From: Mucilaginibacter_A sp965201005
Lineage (GTDB): Bacteria; Bacteroidota; Bacteroidia; Sphingobacteriales; Sphingobacteriaceae
NCBI RefSeq assembly: GCF_965201005.1
Contig: NZ_OZ241747.1
Coordinates: 2,914,001-2,978,000 of the forward strand
Direction: 5' to 3'
Length of the DNA stretch: 64,000 bases
Positions 52,468 to 61,486 of the stretch are shown here, piece after piece. Made by a program: the position numbers and the translations under genes. The notes under the pieces were generated by a model that ran no database searches, was not told the origin of the DNA, and saw only the letters and a program-made list of their open reading frames with translations. How positions within the stretch are numbered: the stretch's first letter is position 1; every line of letters begins with the position of its first letter.

Positions 52468-53817
52468 TTAAGTGTTGGACAGTTCGAAGATAACAACTTT
52501 TTTGGTGCCGGAATGCACTTTATAGCGGTCGTCCAGCCGGAAACCAGCAATCCACACAATTTCCTGATTGCTGTTTACCAGCACCGGAATTTGCAATTTC
52601 TGATGCAGCGGAACTTTCTGGTGAATAAAAAAATCGCTTAGTTTTTGCCGTTTTTGCATTCCCAGCGGATAAAAAAAATCGCCGGTTTGCCAGTTACGGA
52701 CCGTTAACGGAAACATTAATTTCCCAGCATCAACAGCAATTGACATTGGATTATTTTTGATGATTAACGCACTTTTTTCCTGCAAAATCTTCAAACTATA
52801 ATTTATAAAATGGATTACATTATCATTTTCTTCAATCTTAATTTCAAACTTATCGGTCCGCTCCCCGCTCTCCTTTCCTCGCGCTTTAATTATAATTTCC
52901 GTTCGATCTAAAATAATTTGGTGAGATGCAGATTCAAAAATTCTGCCGGAATGCTTTTCCAAAGAAAGCAGTAAATCAGCCACAACCTGTTCGCTGAAAT
53001 TAAATTCGCGCAGCAAGCCAAAGGTTAATAATTGCTGCGGATGAAGTTTTTGCAAATCCGAAATCCTGATGCGTAATTCCGATTTTAGGCCGATAAAAAC
53101 AGCATCGCGCAAAACCTGTAAATCATGTTCCAGCAATTGCTCCAACTGCCGGAAACGTTCCAGGTTTTGCGCAAAGGTTTTCTCCAGTTTTGGGTTGATC
53201 TCTTTCAGCTTCGGCACCACTTCCAAACGGATTTTATTGCGCGCATATTTGGCGGAATTGTTGGAGCTGTCTTCCACAAAATCCAGTTTTTCTTCGGCAC
53301 AAATGGCATCTATATTTTCCCTCGATAAAAACAGCATCGGCCGAACTAAACGTCCGTTTTTTGGCAAAATACCGTGCATTCCGGCAATCCCGGTGCCGCG
53401 CGTTAAGTTCAGCAATACGGTTTCTATCGCATCATTTTGGTGATGGGCCAGCGCAATCACGTCGAAATTTTCTTCGGCACAAATCTTTTCAAACCAGTTA
53501 TAGCGCAATTCCCGTGCGGCCATTTGGGTGGAAATATGTTTTTCGGCCGCATAATCTGCCGTGTTAAAGTGTGTTAAAAAAAACGGAGCCTGCAGCTGTT
53601 TCGCTAAATTTGAGGTAAAAGTTTTATCACGGTCAGCTTCTTGTCCGCGCAGCTGAAAGTTGCAGTGTGCCAAAGCAAAATCAAAGCCCGAACTTTTAAG
53701 CAGGTGCGCCAGTAAAACAGAATCTTTGCCGCCGCTTACCGCTGCCAGCACCTTTTTTTGTGTGCTAAACAAAGCATGGCGCGCTATGAATTCCTGAAAT
53801 TGGGGTACGGGCAGCAT
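52468..53817 (-). CDS. tilS: tRNA(Ile)-lysidine synthetase
   Basis: 449 residues. The PP-loop ATP pyrophosphatase motif is VSGGKDSVLLAHLL (about 27-40), followed by ALAHCNFQLRGQEADRD, ALAHHQNDAIETVLLNLTRGTGIAGMHG and RPMLFLSRENI. The C-terminal TilS domain (LTVRNWQTGDFFYPLGMQKRQKLSDFFIHQKVPLHQKLQIPVLVNSNQEIVWIAGFRLDDRYKV) is complete. It converts C34 of the AUA-reading tRNA-Ile to lysidine, an essential step. Two type B half-sites (53083-53105, 53322-53337) are embedded in this essential gene. Confidence 0.95.
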   Translation of the reverse strand: MLPVPQFQEFIARHALFSTQKKVLAAVSGGKDSVLLAHLLKSSGFDFALAHCNFQLRGQEADRDKTFTSNLAKQLQAPFFLTHFNTADYAAEKHISTQMAARELRYNWFEKICAEENFDVIALAHHQNDAIETVLLNLTRGTGIAGMHGILPKNGRLVRPMLFLSRENIDAICAEEKLDFVEDSSNNSAKYARNKIRLEVVPKLKEINPKLEKTFAQNLERFRQLEQLLEHDLQVLRDAVFIGLKSELRIRISDLQKLHPQQLLTFGLLREFNFSEQVVADLLLSLEKHSGRIFESASHQIILDRTEIIIKARGKESGERTDKFEIKIEENDNVIHFINYSLKILQEKSALIIKNNPMSIAVDAGKLMFPLTVRNWQTGDFFYPLGMQKRQKLSDFFIHQKVPLHQKLQIPVLVNSNQEIVWIAGFRLDDRYKVHSGTKKVVIFELSNT

Positions 53818-53868
53818 CAGGCCAAAATAAATGATTTAATTACCCAACCAAAAAAATTAATTTTGTAC

Positions 53869-55986
53869 GTGCATAAATTTTGGATTACGTTTTGTTTCCT
53901 GCTGTTGGCCGCCCGGGTTTCGGCACAAAAAAAACCGGCAGTTGTACACTTGCTTTCTTCCGCCAGAACGGTGGGCGCCAAAAATAACGGCGTTGATTTT
54001 TTTAAAGTTTACAACGGCACTTTCCAGCATGAAAACGCAACACTGCAATCAGACAGTGCTTATTTTTATCCGCAGAAAAATGCTTTTGATGCGTTCGGCC
54101 ATGTGATTATCCATCAGGCAGATACGTTGAATGTGTATTCAGATCTGCTGAATTACAACGGAAATACGCACATCGCCATCCTCACCAACAATGTACGCTT
54201 GGTGGATAAAGATGCCGTTTTGACAACTGATCATCTCAATTACAACACGTTAACACGTTACGGAACTTATACCGATGGCGGCAAACTCACCCAAAATGAA
54301 AACAATTTAACAAGCAAAAACGGTTATTATTTTGGTTTTTCGCGCGATGCTTACTTTCGGTACAACGTGGTTTTGACGGGAAAAGAAGCTATCGTAAAAT
54401 CAGACACGATGCGCTATAACTCCAACTCTAAAATTGCTTATTTTTACGGGCCGACGCACATTTACCAGAAAACCGACACGCTTTACACCGAATTTGGCAC
54501 GTACAACACCAACAACAGGCAGGCTTTAGGCACCAAAAATAATCGTTATCAGCAGGGTTCTAAAACGATGGTGGGCGATACCCTGTTTTTTGATGACATT
54601 GCCGGGTTGGGCCGCGCCGCAAACCATGTTGTTTTTGAAGATAAAGAACAGCGCACAACTTTGTACAGCGATCTGGCCAACTACACTAAAAGTAAAGATC
54701 GCGTGGTGGCCACCAAAAATGCTTACGTGATTTTAGTGACCGAGCAGCGCGATTCTGTCAACAAAGATTCCCTCTATCATCCTGAAAAGTATGCAGTCAA
54801 AAAGAAAACCGATTTAAAAACAGCACCGGCACCCACCCAAAAAAGTATGGTAAAAACAGCATCGCCCGCAAAATCCCCATCTCAAAAACTGGCGGAAAAA
54901 CCGCTTCCGGTTTTACGGAAAGATACGATAATTGTGCGCCGCGATTCTACTTACTTATCGGGTGATACTTTGGATACGTACATCACTACATTTAAAGCGC
55001 ACAGGATCAGGCAGGAACAGTTTCGGCTGGCCGGTTTGGTGGATAGTTCCCTCCGCGGAAAACCTCGCCCAAAACCAAAAATAAAAGGCAAAAATGATCT
55101 GGAAGCGTTTGATTTGAATTTGCGGGATTATAAAGATACGACTTACCGGCACCGCGAGTTTTTTGGTAAAATGATCTTGCCAAAAACTCCGAAAAAAAAC
55201 ATAGTGGACACTGCGGCTCTGAACGCTTTGAAAAAAGCCCGACAGGATTCCATTCGGACAGCGTTGGAAAATGACCCGGTTTATGCTTCGCGGAAGGTGG
55301 TTTTAAGTGATACTTCACGCGTCCGGGTGATCAATGCCTGGCCCAACGCCAAGATTTTCAAATCGGATTTGCAGGCCGTGGCCGATTCGATTACGTTTAG
55401 CAACAGCGATTCTTTGGTGCGCTGTTACCGGAAACCAATTATCTGGACGCAAGGTTCGCAGCTAACGGCAGATACGATTTTTTTGCAGATGAAAAACCGA
55501 AAACTGGATAATATGGATCTGATCCGGCATTCATTTGTGGTGAACACGCAGGGCGATTCTACTAATTTTAACCAGGTTTCGGGCAAAAAAATCCGGGGTA
55601 TATTCAGCAATAACAAATTGAAAACGCTTTATGTAGATGGTAATGCGGAGAGTTTGTATTTTGATTACGACAAGGACAAAGCCACAAGAATGAACCATTC
55701 GCTGAGCAGCCGGATACGTATCCAACTGAAGGAAAATAAACCCAGCAAAATTGCTTTTTTAAGTAAAGTGGATGCACAATTGTACCCGGTTGAAGGCCTG
55801 AAAGACGATCAGAAAATTTTAAAAGGTTTCATCTGGAAGCCGAAAGAACGGCCGGTTTCTAAAGAATCCATTATCAACCGGCCCAAAATTAAGCCGGTAA
55901 AAACAGCATCTCCGCAGAAACCAAAACCGGAAATACCAGTTGTGAAAGAGAAAAACGATTTAGCGCAGAAACAGGTTATGCCCTGA
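53869..55986 (+). CDS. OstA/LptA-like LPS-transport-related exported protein
   Basis: The start is uncertain: the longest frame begins at 53758, overlapping tilS, but the signal peptide FWITFCFLLLAARVSAQ suggests GTG 53869 or TTG 53863. About 705 residues. The N-terminal half has OstA-type beta-jellyroll repeats (VYNGTFQHENATLQSDSAYFYPQKNAFDAFGHVIIHQADTLNVYSDLLNYNGN, VRLVDKDAVLTTDHLNYNT, KTDTLYTEFGTYNTNN). The middle is a basic, Pro/Lys-rich linker; a second OstA-like part (AVADSITFSNSDSLVRCYRKPIIWTQGSQLTADTIFLQMKN) follows. It resembles the Bacteroidota 'OstA-like' proteins and may help lipopolysaccharide cross the periplasm. Type B half-sites in the linkers (54849 and 55894) each encode VKTAS. 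Confidence 0.8.
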   Translation: MHKFWITFCFLLLAARVSAQKKPAVVHLLSSARTVGAKNNGVDFFKVYNGTFQHENATLQSDSAYFYPQKNAFDAFGHVIIHQADTLNVYSDLLNYNGNTHIAILTNNVRLVDKDAVLTTDHLNYNTLTRYGTYTDGGKLTQNENNLTSKNGYYFGFSRDAYFRYNVVLTGKEAIVKSDTMRYNSNSKIAYFYGPTHIYQKTDTLYTEFGTYNTNNRQALGTKNNRYQQGSKTMVGDTLFFDDIAGLGRAANHVVFEDKEQRTTLYSDLANYTKSKDRVVATKNAYVILVTEQRDSVNKDSLYHPEKYAVKKKTDLKTAPAPTQKSMVKTASPAKSPSQKLAEKPLPVLRKDTIIVRRDSTYLSGDTLDTYITTFKAHRIRQEQFRLAGLVDSSLRGKPRPKPKIKGKNDLEAFDLNLRDYKDTTYRHREFFGKMILPKTPKKNIVDTAALNALKKARQDSIRTALENDPVYASRKVVLSDTSRVRVINAWPNAKIFKSDLQAVADSITFSNSDSLVRCYRKPIIWTQGSQLTADTIFLQMKNRKLDNMDLIRHSFVVNTQGDSTNFNQVSGKKIRGIFSNNKLKTLYVDGNAESLYFDYDKDKATRMNHSLSSRIRIQLKENKPSKIAFLSKVDAQLYPVEGLKDDQKILKGFIWKPKERPVSKESIINRPKIKPVKTASPQKPKPEIPVVKEKNDLAQKQVMP

Positions 55987-55994
55987 TTTTTTCG

Positions 55995-56019
55995 GTTTTT
56001 TAGATTATAAAAGAAGCAT
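55995..56019 (-). repeat. Single type A half-site
   Basis: TTTTTTAGATTATAAAAGAA followed by GCAT, in the 45-base gap between the OstA-like gene and the MFS gene. Confidence 0.75.
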
Positions 56020-56031
56020 TACATTTTCCGT

Positions 56032-57306
56032 ATGGATTTAACTGCCGTAAGGGCTTTAAAATATCGCAATTTCAGGTTATATTTTTCCGGTCAGGCCGTT
56101 TCCCTGATTGGCACCTGGATGCAGCGGATGGCCGTAAACTGGCTGGTTTTCCGCCTTACACATTCTGAACTGATGCTGGGTCTGGTGGTTTTCGCCGGCC
56201 AGATACCAATTATGTTGTTATCACCTTACGGGGGCGCATTAACCGATCGGCATAGTCGGTATAAAGTGCTGTTTTATACACAGATCGCTTCCATGTTTCA
56301 GGCAGGGTTGCTGGCTTTAGTAGTACTTACACATCATTATAATATCGCGCTGATTATTGGTTTGAGCGTGGTTTTGGGGATCATCAATGCTTTTGACACG
56401 CCGGCGCGGCAATCATTGATGATCCAACTAATTGACGATAAAAAGGATTTGCCAAACGCCATCGCCCTAAATTCATCAATGGTTACTTTGGCCAGGTTGC
56501 TTGGGCCGGTTGCAGCAGGTTTTATTTTGAGCAATTTTGGCGAAGGAATATGCTTTGCTGCCAATTTTTTAAGCTTTATTGCTGTAATTGCCTCTTTAAT
56601 GCTGATGAAAATTGCACCGCAAACCATACTGGTTGTTAAACAGGATATTTGGCAGGGTTTGCGCGAAGGGTACAGCTACTTGCAGCATCATGCGGGTTTG
56701 CGGTCGGTTATTTTACTGATGGCCTGCACCAGTTTTTTTGTGATGCCTTACACTACTTTGCTGCCGGTTTTTGCTACGGATGTTTTCCACGGAAATGTGA
56801 CCACTTTTAGCTGGCTAAACGCAGTATCCGGTTTGGGCGCGTTGGGCGGGGCAGTTTATATGGCAACTTTAAAACCAGGCAAAAGTCTGTTAAAAGTGCT
56901 CGGATATGGTTGCGCACAATTTGCCGTCAGCTTGTTTTTATTTTCTGTTACCAGTATTTTTCCGCTGGCTTTATGTTTTATCATGGCTGCTGAATTTGGC
57001 ATGATGTCGCAGATTGCCGCCTCCAATACCTACATTCAAACGCATGTGGACGAAAACATGCGCGGCCGCGTGATTAGTTATTATGTGATGGCTTTTCAAG
57101 GCATGGCACCGATCGGCAGTTTGGTTGTTGGTTTTATGGCGCATTACTTTGGTGCTCCGCTCATTGTTTCTGCGGAAGGAATTGCAGGTGTTATTGGTGT
57201 ACTGTGTTTCATTCCTTACCTTAAAAAAGCCGGTACAGCAACCCGCCGCGAACTGCGGGAGCAACTTACGTCCAGTAAAGTATTGAAGCCTGCGGAAAAC
57301 GCATAG
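56032..57306 (+). CDS. MFS transporter (MFS_3 / EntS-like exporter)
   Basis: 424 residues with about 12 transmembrane helices. Motif-A-like GALTDRHSRYKVLF sits between helices 2 and 3, and the start FRLYFSGQAVSLIGTWMQRMAVNWLVFRLT is typical of MFS_3 exporters. The substrate is unknown; relatives export siderophores or drugs. Its 3' end overlaps the convergent radical SAM gene by 41 bases. Confidence 0.9.
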   Translation: MDLTAVRALKYRNFRLYFSGQAVSLIGTWMQRMAVNWLVFRLTHSELMLGLVVFAGQIPIMLLSPYGGALTDRHSRYKVLFYTQIASMFQAGLLALVVLTHHYNIALIIGLSVVLGIINAFDTPARQSLMIQLIDDKKDLPNAIALNSSMVTLARLLGPVAAGFILSNFGEGICFAANFLSFIAVIASLMLMKIAPQTILVVKQDIWQGLREGYSYLQHHAGLRSVILLMACTSFFVMPYTTLLPVFATDVFHGNVTTFSWLNAVSGLGALGGAVYMATLKPGKSLLKVLGYGCAQFAVSLFLFSVTSIFPLALCFIMAAEFGMMSQIAASNTYIQTHVDENMRGRVISYYVMAFQGMAPIGSLVVGFMAHYFGAPLIVSAEGIAGVIGVLCFIPYLKKAGTATRRELREQLTSSKVLKPAENA

Positions 57307-58366
57307 CGATCTGCTGTTCAAAAAAGGTTTTCAATTCCTTCATCACCTCTTTGGTATAAACGTATTTTGTGCCGCCGAATTTATTGGTTTTGGTTGCGCG
57401 GGAGGCTTCGTCCATCTCCAGGCTGGTGTTTGGGTACCATTCCATCAAAACATCTTTAGAACCGGGTGTAAAACGATGACTGATCAGCTCAAAAGTCAGA
57501 TCACAATTAAAATCCAAGTTGGCCGAAAGTTGGTCAAATAAACTGGTGTAATGTTCTTTCCAATCCGGTATCGGCATAATTGGTGCCAGCACAATTCCAA
57601 TCGGATAATTCCCGCCACCTGCTTCTTTTGGTTGTGCTAATTTGCGTAAAGCTTTAATCCTGGCCGGAACAGAGGCCGTACCGCCTTCCAAACGTTTGGC
57701 AACCGGTTCGGCATTTAAACTGATGCGAAAACGCGTATGACCATTGTGCGGAATATTCAGCAATGGTTGTATCGCATCAAATTTTGTAACAAAACGTAAA
57801 TAGCTATTTTCTTTTTCACCAAAAAACTTGATGGTTTTTTCCAAGCCACCAGTCAGATGCTCCAGACTTAACGGGTCTGTATAACAACTGGCCTCAAAAG
57901 TGGTGTGCTGATTAAGGCGTTCAAAACGATGCAGATTATTTAAAATTGAAGGCAGATTGGCAAAAACCCGGATTGCCGGCGGGCCTGATAAACTACCTGC
58001 CAGATAACAATACTGACAATGCGCCGGGCAGCCCTCTGCCAGGTGAAACTGCCAGTCGGCAGAGGGCGGGATCGGCCTTAAATTAAAAGTACTTGGTGGC
58101 GCATTTACAATAGCTAATGTATTTTTGGCGATTTTATATGTTTCGCGCTCGGTGGCACCACGCAAACCCGTGATGCGGTTGTTTTTCATAATTTCTACAT
58201 GCAAACCGTGGCCGGTAATCCGTTCGTAAAGCTCCTGTCCGTAAGATTCTTTTAATGCGTCTGGGGTAATCACCACCCGTTTTGGCATCCATAATTTATA
58301 GGGCTTGTAATCGCTTTCGGGCAAAAATGCTTCTTTTATCCCATCAAAAATATCGGTTGTTTGCAT
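57266..58366 (-). CDS. Radical SAM protein of the spore photoproduct lyase-like group
   Basis: 366 residues. The cluster motif is CPAHCQYC, Cys 113, 117 and 120 (CxxxCxxC). The preceding IPPSADWQFHLAEG and the following YLAGSLSGPPAIRVFANLPSIL agree with SplB-like proteins. The Cys that donates a hydrogen in true spore photoproduct lyase is not obvious, and this organism is unlikely to sporulate, so the activity may differ. It is convergent with the MFS gene. A type A half-site at 58327 encodes part of the N-terminal EAFLPES region. Confidence 0.85.
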   Translation of the reverse strand: MQTTDIFDGIKEAFLPESDYKPYKLWMPKRVVITPDALKESYGQELYERITGHGLHVEIMKNNRITGLRGATERETYKIAKNTLAIVNAPPSTFNLRPIPPSADWQFHLAEGCPAHCQYCYLAGSLSGPPAIRVFANLPSILNNLHRFERLNQHTTFEASCYTDPLSLEHLTGGLEKTIKFFGEKENSYLRFVTKFDAIQPLLNIPHNGHTRFRISLNAEPVAKRLEGGTASVPARIKALRKLAQPKEAGGGNYPIGIVLAPIMPIPDWKEHYTSLFDQLSANLDFNCDLTFELISHRFTPGSKDVLMEWYPNTSLEMDEASRATKTNKFGGTKYVYTKEVMKELKTFFEQQIAMRFPQASILYWT

Positions 58367-58472
58367 ACTTAAATATACAAATCAGGATAGTTTCAGGCTG
58401 AAATTAAAACCTAAGATGACGCTTGTTCAACACTTTTCCATCGGCACAAAATCAAGCTAAATAAAGCCTGAA

Positions 58473-58494
58473 TTTTATAGCATAAAAGAAGCAC
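58473..58494 (-). repeat. Type A half-site forming the C-terminus of the DUF4126 gene
   Basis: TATAGCATAAAAGAAGCAC. Read on the minus strand it encodes the last residues SASFML and the stop codon of the adjacent gene. Confidence 0.8.
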
Positions 58495-58951
58495 TTTGCA
58501 AAGCAATTATATCCTCTAAAGCACCAAATGTCGGGTCGTTTACGTTAGAGCTGGCCACTAATTTTTTCCGCAGTAAATAAGAACCGTAAGTGGCCGCTAT
58601 GGCAACGGTTGCGCCCAAAACCGCGCCGCCGATGGCATTTCCGTTTCTGGATTTGTAAATGGCCGCGCCAACTACCGCACCGCTTACCGCGCGCGCAATC
58701 AAGCCTGTTTTTACAATCCTTGCGGGTGCATCCGGGCTTTTATCACCTGCCATTTCTGCAAGGGTCAATGCTTTTAAGCCAATGGCCACATATTTTTTTT
58801 GCAGAAAACCAAACGGGAAACCGGTCAGCATAGGCAGCGGTGCTTTAGAAAGGTAACTGCTTAATGCAGATAACGGTGCCATAGTACGCATACCGGCCAC
58901 AACGGCCAAACCGGTGGTTGGCCAAAATCTGTTTAAAGGTTTTAGAGACAT
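58475..58951 (-). CDS. DUF4126 family membrane protein
   Basis: 158 residues, hydrophobic and Gly/Ala-rich (TTGLAVVAGMRTMAPLSALSSYL, AVSGAVVGAAIYKSRNGNAIGGAVLGATVAIAATYGSYLLRKKL). The GMRTM.PL start is typical of DUF4126. The function is unknown. The extreme C-terminus is created by a repeat half-site, so the native protein may once have ended differently. Confidence 0.85.
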   Translation of the reverse strand: MSLKPLNRFWPTTGLAVVAGMRTMAPLSALSSYLSKAPLPMLTGFPFGFLQKKYVAIGLKALTLAEMAGDKSPDAPARIVKTGLIARAVSGAVVGAAIYKSRNGNAIGGAVLGATVAIAATYGSYLLRKKLVASSNVNDPTFGALEDIIALQSASFML

Positions 58952-58968
58952 GCCTGAAATAGTTTATA

Positions 58969-59346
58969 TTAATGTAAGGTAGGGTTTTGTACAAAACTAT
59001 GGTTAACAACGTTTTCTAACTCTTCCAGATCAAATGGTTTTGCTAAAAAAGAATCGGCCCCGGCTTGTTGTGCCAAAGACCGGATATCATTGTTTGCAGA
59101 AAAATAGATTACCGGGATGTGTTTTAGTTTGGGCTGCTGTTTGATAGCTTGTGTAGCCACAATACCGCCAGAATCCGGGATCCAGTTGTCCATCAAAATT
59201 ACTGCCGGCATAATGCTTTCTACTTTTTCGATGATGCTGTTACAATTTGAAAAGGTACTTACCTGCCAGCCTTGTTCTTCTAAAATATAGGTGCAAATGG
59301 CCAGTATATCTTCGTCGTCGTCAAAAATCAGAACCTTTTTATTCAT
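58969..59346 (-). CDS. Single-domain response regulator (CheY-like)
   Basis: 125 residues from ATG 59346; an upstream start at 59385 adds an implausible KKNKNN stretch. Receiver domain only: acidic pocket FDDDED, phospho-Asp 53 in ILMDNWIPDSG and the conserved Lys in SFLAKPF. No output domain, so it must act by protein contact, for example in a phosphorelay with a histidine kinase such as the one at 34029 (inference). It lies 17 bases upstream of the DUF4126 gene. Confidence 0.9.
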   Translation of the reverse strand: MNKKVLIFDDDEDILAICTYILEEQGWQVSTFSNCNSIIEKVESIMPAVILMDNWIPDSGGIVATQAIKQQPKLKHIPVIYFSANNDIRSLAQQAGADSFLAKPFDLEELENVVNHSFVQNPTLH

Positions 59347-59400
59347 GTTGTTTTTATTCTTTTTAAACCAGCAATTAAAAATCAATCCAGGATAGTTGGG

Positions 59401-59421
59401 ATACTGTTTTTAGCTGATCAA
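59401..59421 (+). repeat. Type B half-site upstream of the response regulator
   Basis: ATACTGTTTTTAGCTGATCA in the gap between the response regulator and prfC. The rest of this 337-base gap holds a type A half-site at 59562 and the prfC promoter. Confidence 0.65.
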
Positions 59422-59561
59422 AACTGTTTTTGTAAACTAACCCTGCAACTGCAAAAACGAAAGAAGTATATTTTTTGATTTTTGTTGAACAGTTCTTGAT
59501 TTTTAGAACAGCAAATTTTGAAAAATGTTTAACCGCAATTTTGAAGGACAGCAAGTTGCAA

Positions 59562-59587
59562 ATGCTTCTTTTAGCACCTAAATTTTG
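59562..59587 (+). repeat. Single type A half-site upstream of the prfC promoter
   Basis: ATGCTTCTTTTAGCACC followed by TAAATTTT, ending about 15 bases before the -33 region of prfC. Confidence 0.8.
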
Positions 59588-59601
59588 TAAAGCCAATGAA
59601 A

Positions 59602-59631
59602 TTTTTCAGTGCCTGAAATTATTTATCTTTG
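59602..59631 (+). promoter_or_regulatory. Candidate prfC promoter
   Basis: TATCTTTG at 59624-59631 is an exact TAnnTTTG match, with TTTTTC about 18 bases upstream as a weak -33 element. It would give a leader of about 85 bases. Confidence 0.6.
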
Positions 59632-59722
59632 CTTTTTGGCAGCTGTTGCTGTTAAGGTTCCGCTTGTTTTATAAAAATCAACCCGAAAACTGTTTTGCCG
59701 ATTGGATGCAGCAGTAACATAT

Positions 59723-61309
59723 ATGGATTATCCCGAAATAGAAAAAAGAAAAACTTTTGCCATTATCAGTCACCCCGATGCCGGTAAAACCACATTGACC
59801 GAAAAATTTTTACTTTTTGGCGGTGCGATTAACACGGCCGGAACCATCAAACGGAACAAAGCCAGCCAAAGCAATACTTCGGATTTTATGGAGATTGAGA
59901 AGCAGCGCGGCATTTCGGTGGCCACTTCGGTGATGGGGTTTGAATATAAAGACAAGCGCATCAATATTTTAGATACGCCCGGCCACAAAGATTTTGCAGA
60001 AGATACTTACCGCACACTTTCGGCAGTGGACAGCGTGATTTTAGTGGTCGACAGCGTAAAAGGCGTTGAAGAGCAAACCGAAAAACTGATGGGCGTGTGC
60101 CGGATGCGCAACACGCCGGTGATCATTTTCATCAATAAAATGGACCGCGAAGGAAAAGACGCTTTTGATTTGCTAGACGAGATCGAGAAAAAACTAAGAC
60201 TGAGTTTGTGCCCGCTTTCCTGGCCGATTGGTCAAGGTTATACTTTTAAAGGCGTTTATAATATTTATGAAAAACAGTTGAATTTGTTTCAGCCGGATAA
60301 ATCTAAAGTAACCAAACCGATTATTCAGGCTGAAAATTTGGATGATGAATCGTTAACAGAATTTCTTCAACCCAAAGAAATAAACGGATTAAAAGATGAT
60401 TTGGAACTGATTAACGGCGTTTACGGGAAGCTGGACGAAGAACTTTATTTAGACGGATTATTGGCTCCAGTTTTCTTTGGCAGCGCGGTTAATAATTTTG
60501 GCATCCGCGAATTGCTGGATACATTTATCAACATCGCCCCAAGTCCGAAAAGCCGCGAAGCGATAGAGCGCGAAGTTTTGGCCACCGAAAAACCTTTTAC
60601 CGGTTTTGTATTTAAAATCCACGCCAACTTGGATCCAAACCACCGCGACAGGATTGCTTTTTTGCGGATATGTTCCGGAAAATTTGAGCGGAACAAATTT
60701 TATTATCATACGCGCTTAGGCAAAAAACTAAAGTTTAGCAACCCGATGGATTTTATGGCCAACGAAAAAAGCCTGGTAGAAGAAGCATGGCCGGGCGATG
60801 TGGTTGGTTTGTACGATAGCGGAAACTTTAAAATTGGTGACACTTTAACGGAAGGCGAAATGCTGCAATTTAAAGGCATCCCGAGTTTTTCGCCGGAGAT
60901 TTTTAAGGAAGTGGAAAACGCTGACCCAATGAAAACCAAGCAACTGGAAAAAGGCATCCAGCAATTAACCGAAGAAGGCGTGGCGCAATTGTTTACGCAG
61001 CAGCCCGGAAACCGCAAAATTGTTGGAACCGTGGGCGAGCTGCAGTTTGAAGTCATCAGCTTCCGGTTGGAGCACGAATATGGTGCAAAATGCCATTTCC
61101 GGCCGCTTACTTTTAAACGTTCCAGCTGGTTAACTTCCACGGATAAAAAGAAAATGGAAGAGATGATGTACCGCAAGCAACACCAGATCGGCACGGATAA
61201 AGACGGAAATACCGTTTTCCTGGCCGATAACGATTACATGATCAACCTGGCCAAACGCGATTTCCCGGAAATTGAGTTTCATACGACTTCGGAGTTTACC
61301 AAAAATTAG
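59723..61309 (+). CDS. prfC: Peptide chain release factor 3
   Basis: 528 residues from ATG 59723 (MDYPEIEKRKTF); a TTG seven codons earlier is the longest open start. Translational GTPase motifs are intact: G1 SHPDAGKTTL, G2 RGISV, G3 DTPGHKDFAED and G4 NKMDRE. The RF3 C-terminal domain includes FLRICSGKFERN, SNPMDFMANEK, PGDVVGLYD and VGTVGELQFEVISFRLEHEYGAKC. It recycles RF1 and RF2 after termination. The last 25 codons are duplicated imperfectly 1065 bases downstream (62298-62374), which indicates an insertion at this gene's end; the present C-terminal codons may have come with the insert. Confidence 0.96.
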   Translation: MDYPEIEKRKTFAIISHPDAGKTTLTEKFLLFGGAINTAGTIKRNKASQSNTSDFMEIEKQRGISVATSVMGFEYKDKRINILDTPGHKDFAEDTYRTLSAVDSVILVVDSVKGVEEQTEKLMGVCRMRNTPVIIFINKMDREGKDAFDLLDEIEKKLRLSLCPLSWPIGQGYTFKGVYNIYEKQLNLFQPDKSKVTKPIIQAENLDDESLTEFLQPKEINGLKDDLELINGVYGKLDEELYLDGLLAPVFFGSAVNNFGIRELLDTFINIAPSPKSREAIEREVLATEKPFTGFVFKIHANLDPNHRDRIAFLRICSGKFERNKFYYHTRLGKKLKFSNPMDFMANEKSLVEEAWPGDVVGLYDSGNFKIGDTLTEGEMLQFKGIPSFSPEIFKEVENADPMKTKQLEKGIQQLTEEGVAQLFTQQPGNRKIVGTVGELQFEVISFRLEHEYGAKCHFRPLTFKRSSWLTSTDKKKMEEMMYRKQHQIGTDKDGNTVFLADNDYMINLAKRDFPEIEFHTTSEFTKN

Positions 61310-61326
61310 GCGATAAAAGGAGTATG
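61233..61326 (+). repeat. Left direct repeat at the prfC 3' end (attL-like)
   Basis: Covers the last 25 prfC codons, the stop and the following GATAAAAGGAGTATG. It matches 62298-62391 over about 94 bases with roughly a dozen mismatches, some of them silent. The central run GCCAAACGCGATTTCCCGGA is identical in both copies. Confidence 0.88.
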
Positions 61327-61368
61327 GGTTATTAAGACTTGAAACCCTTAGCCTAAAGGACGGAATTG

Positions 61369-61385
61369 CAAATCCTAACCAGTAG
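61369..61385 (+). repeat. 17-bp inverted repeat, left copy
   Basis: CAAATCCTAACCAGTAG; the reverse complement occurs at 61979-61995 with one mismatch. The two flank the 154-residue gene. Confidence 0.75.
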
Positions 61386-61486
61386 AAAAGTTTTTCCACA
61401 TATCTAATCTTACTTTTTACAACTACTTGTATAGGCTTCATATAACCTATTACAAACCGTTTCGTAAAAGCAAGAAAAATAATAAG

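Noticed and set aside
53858..53865. TAATTTTG as promoter of the OstA-like gene
   Set aside because: It matches the -7 box but overlaps the likely start codon region and has no -33 element, so transcription would begin inside the signal peptide.
60779..60793. AGAAGAAGCATGG inside prfC as another repeat half-site
   Set aside because: It encodes a normal VEEAW segment and lacks the TAAAA part of the core.
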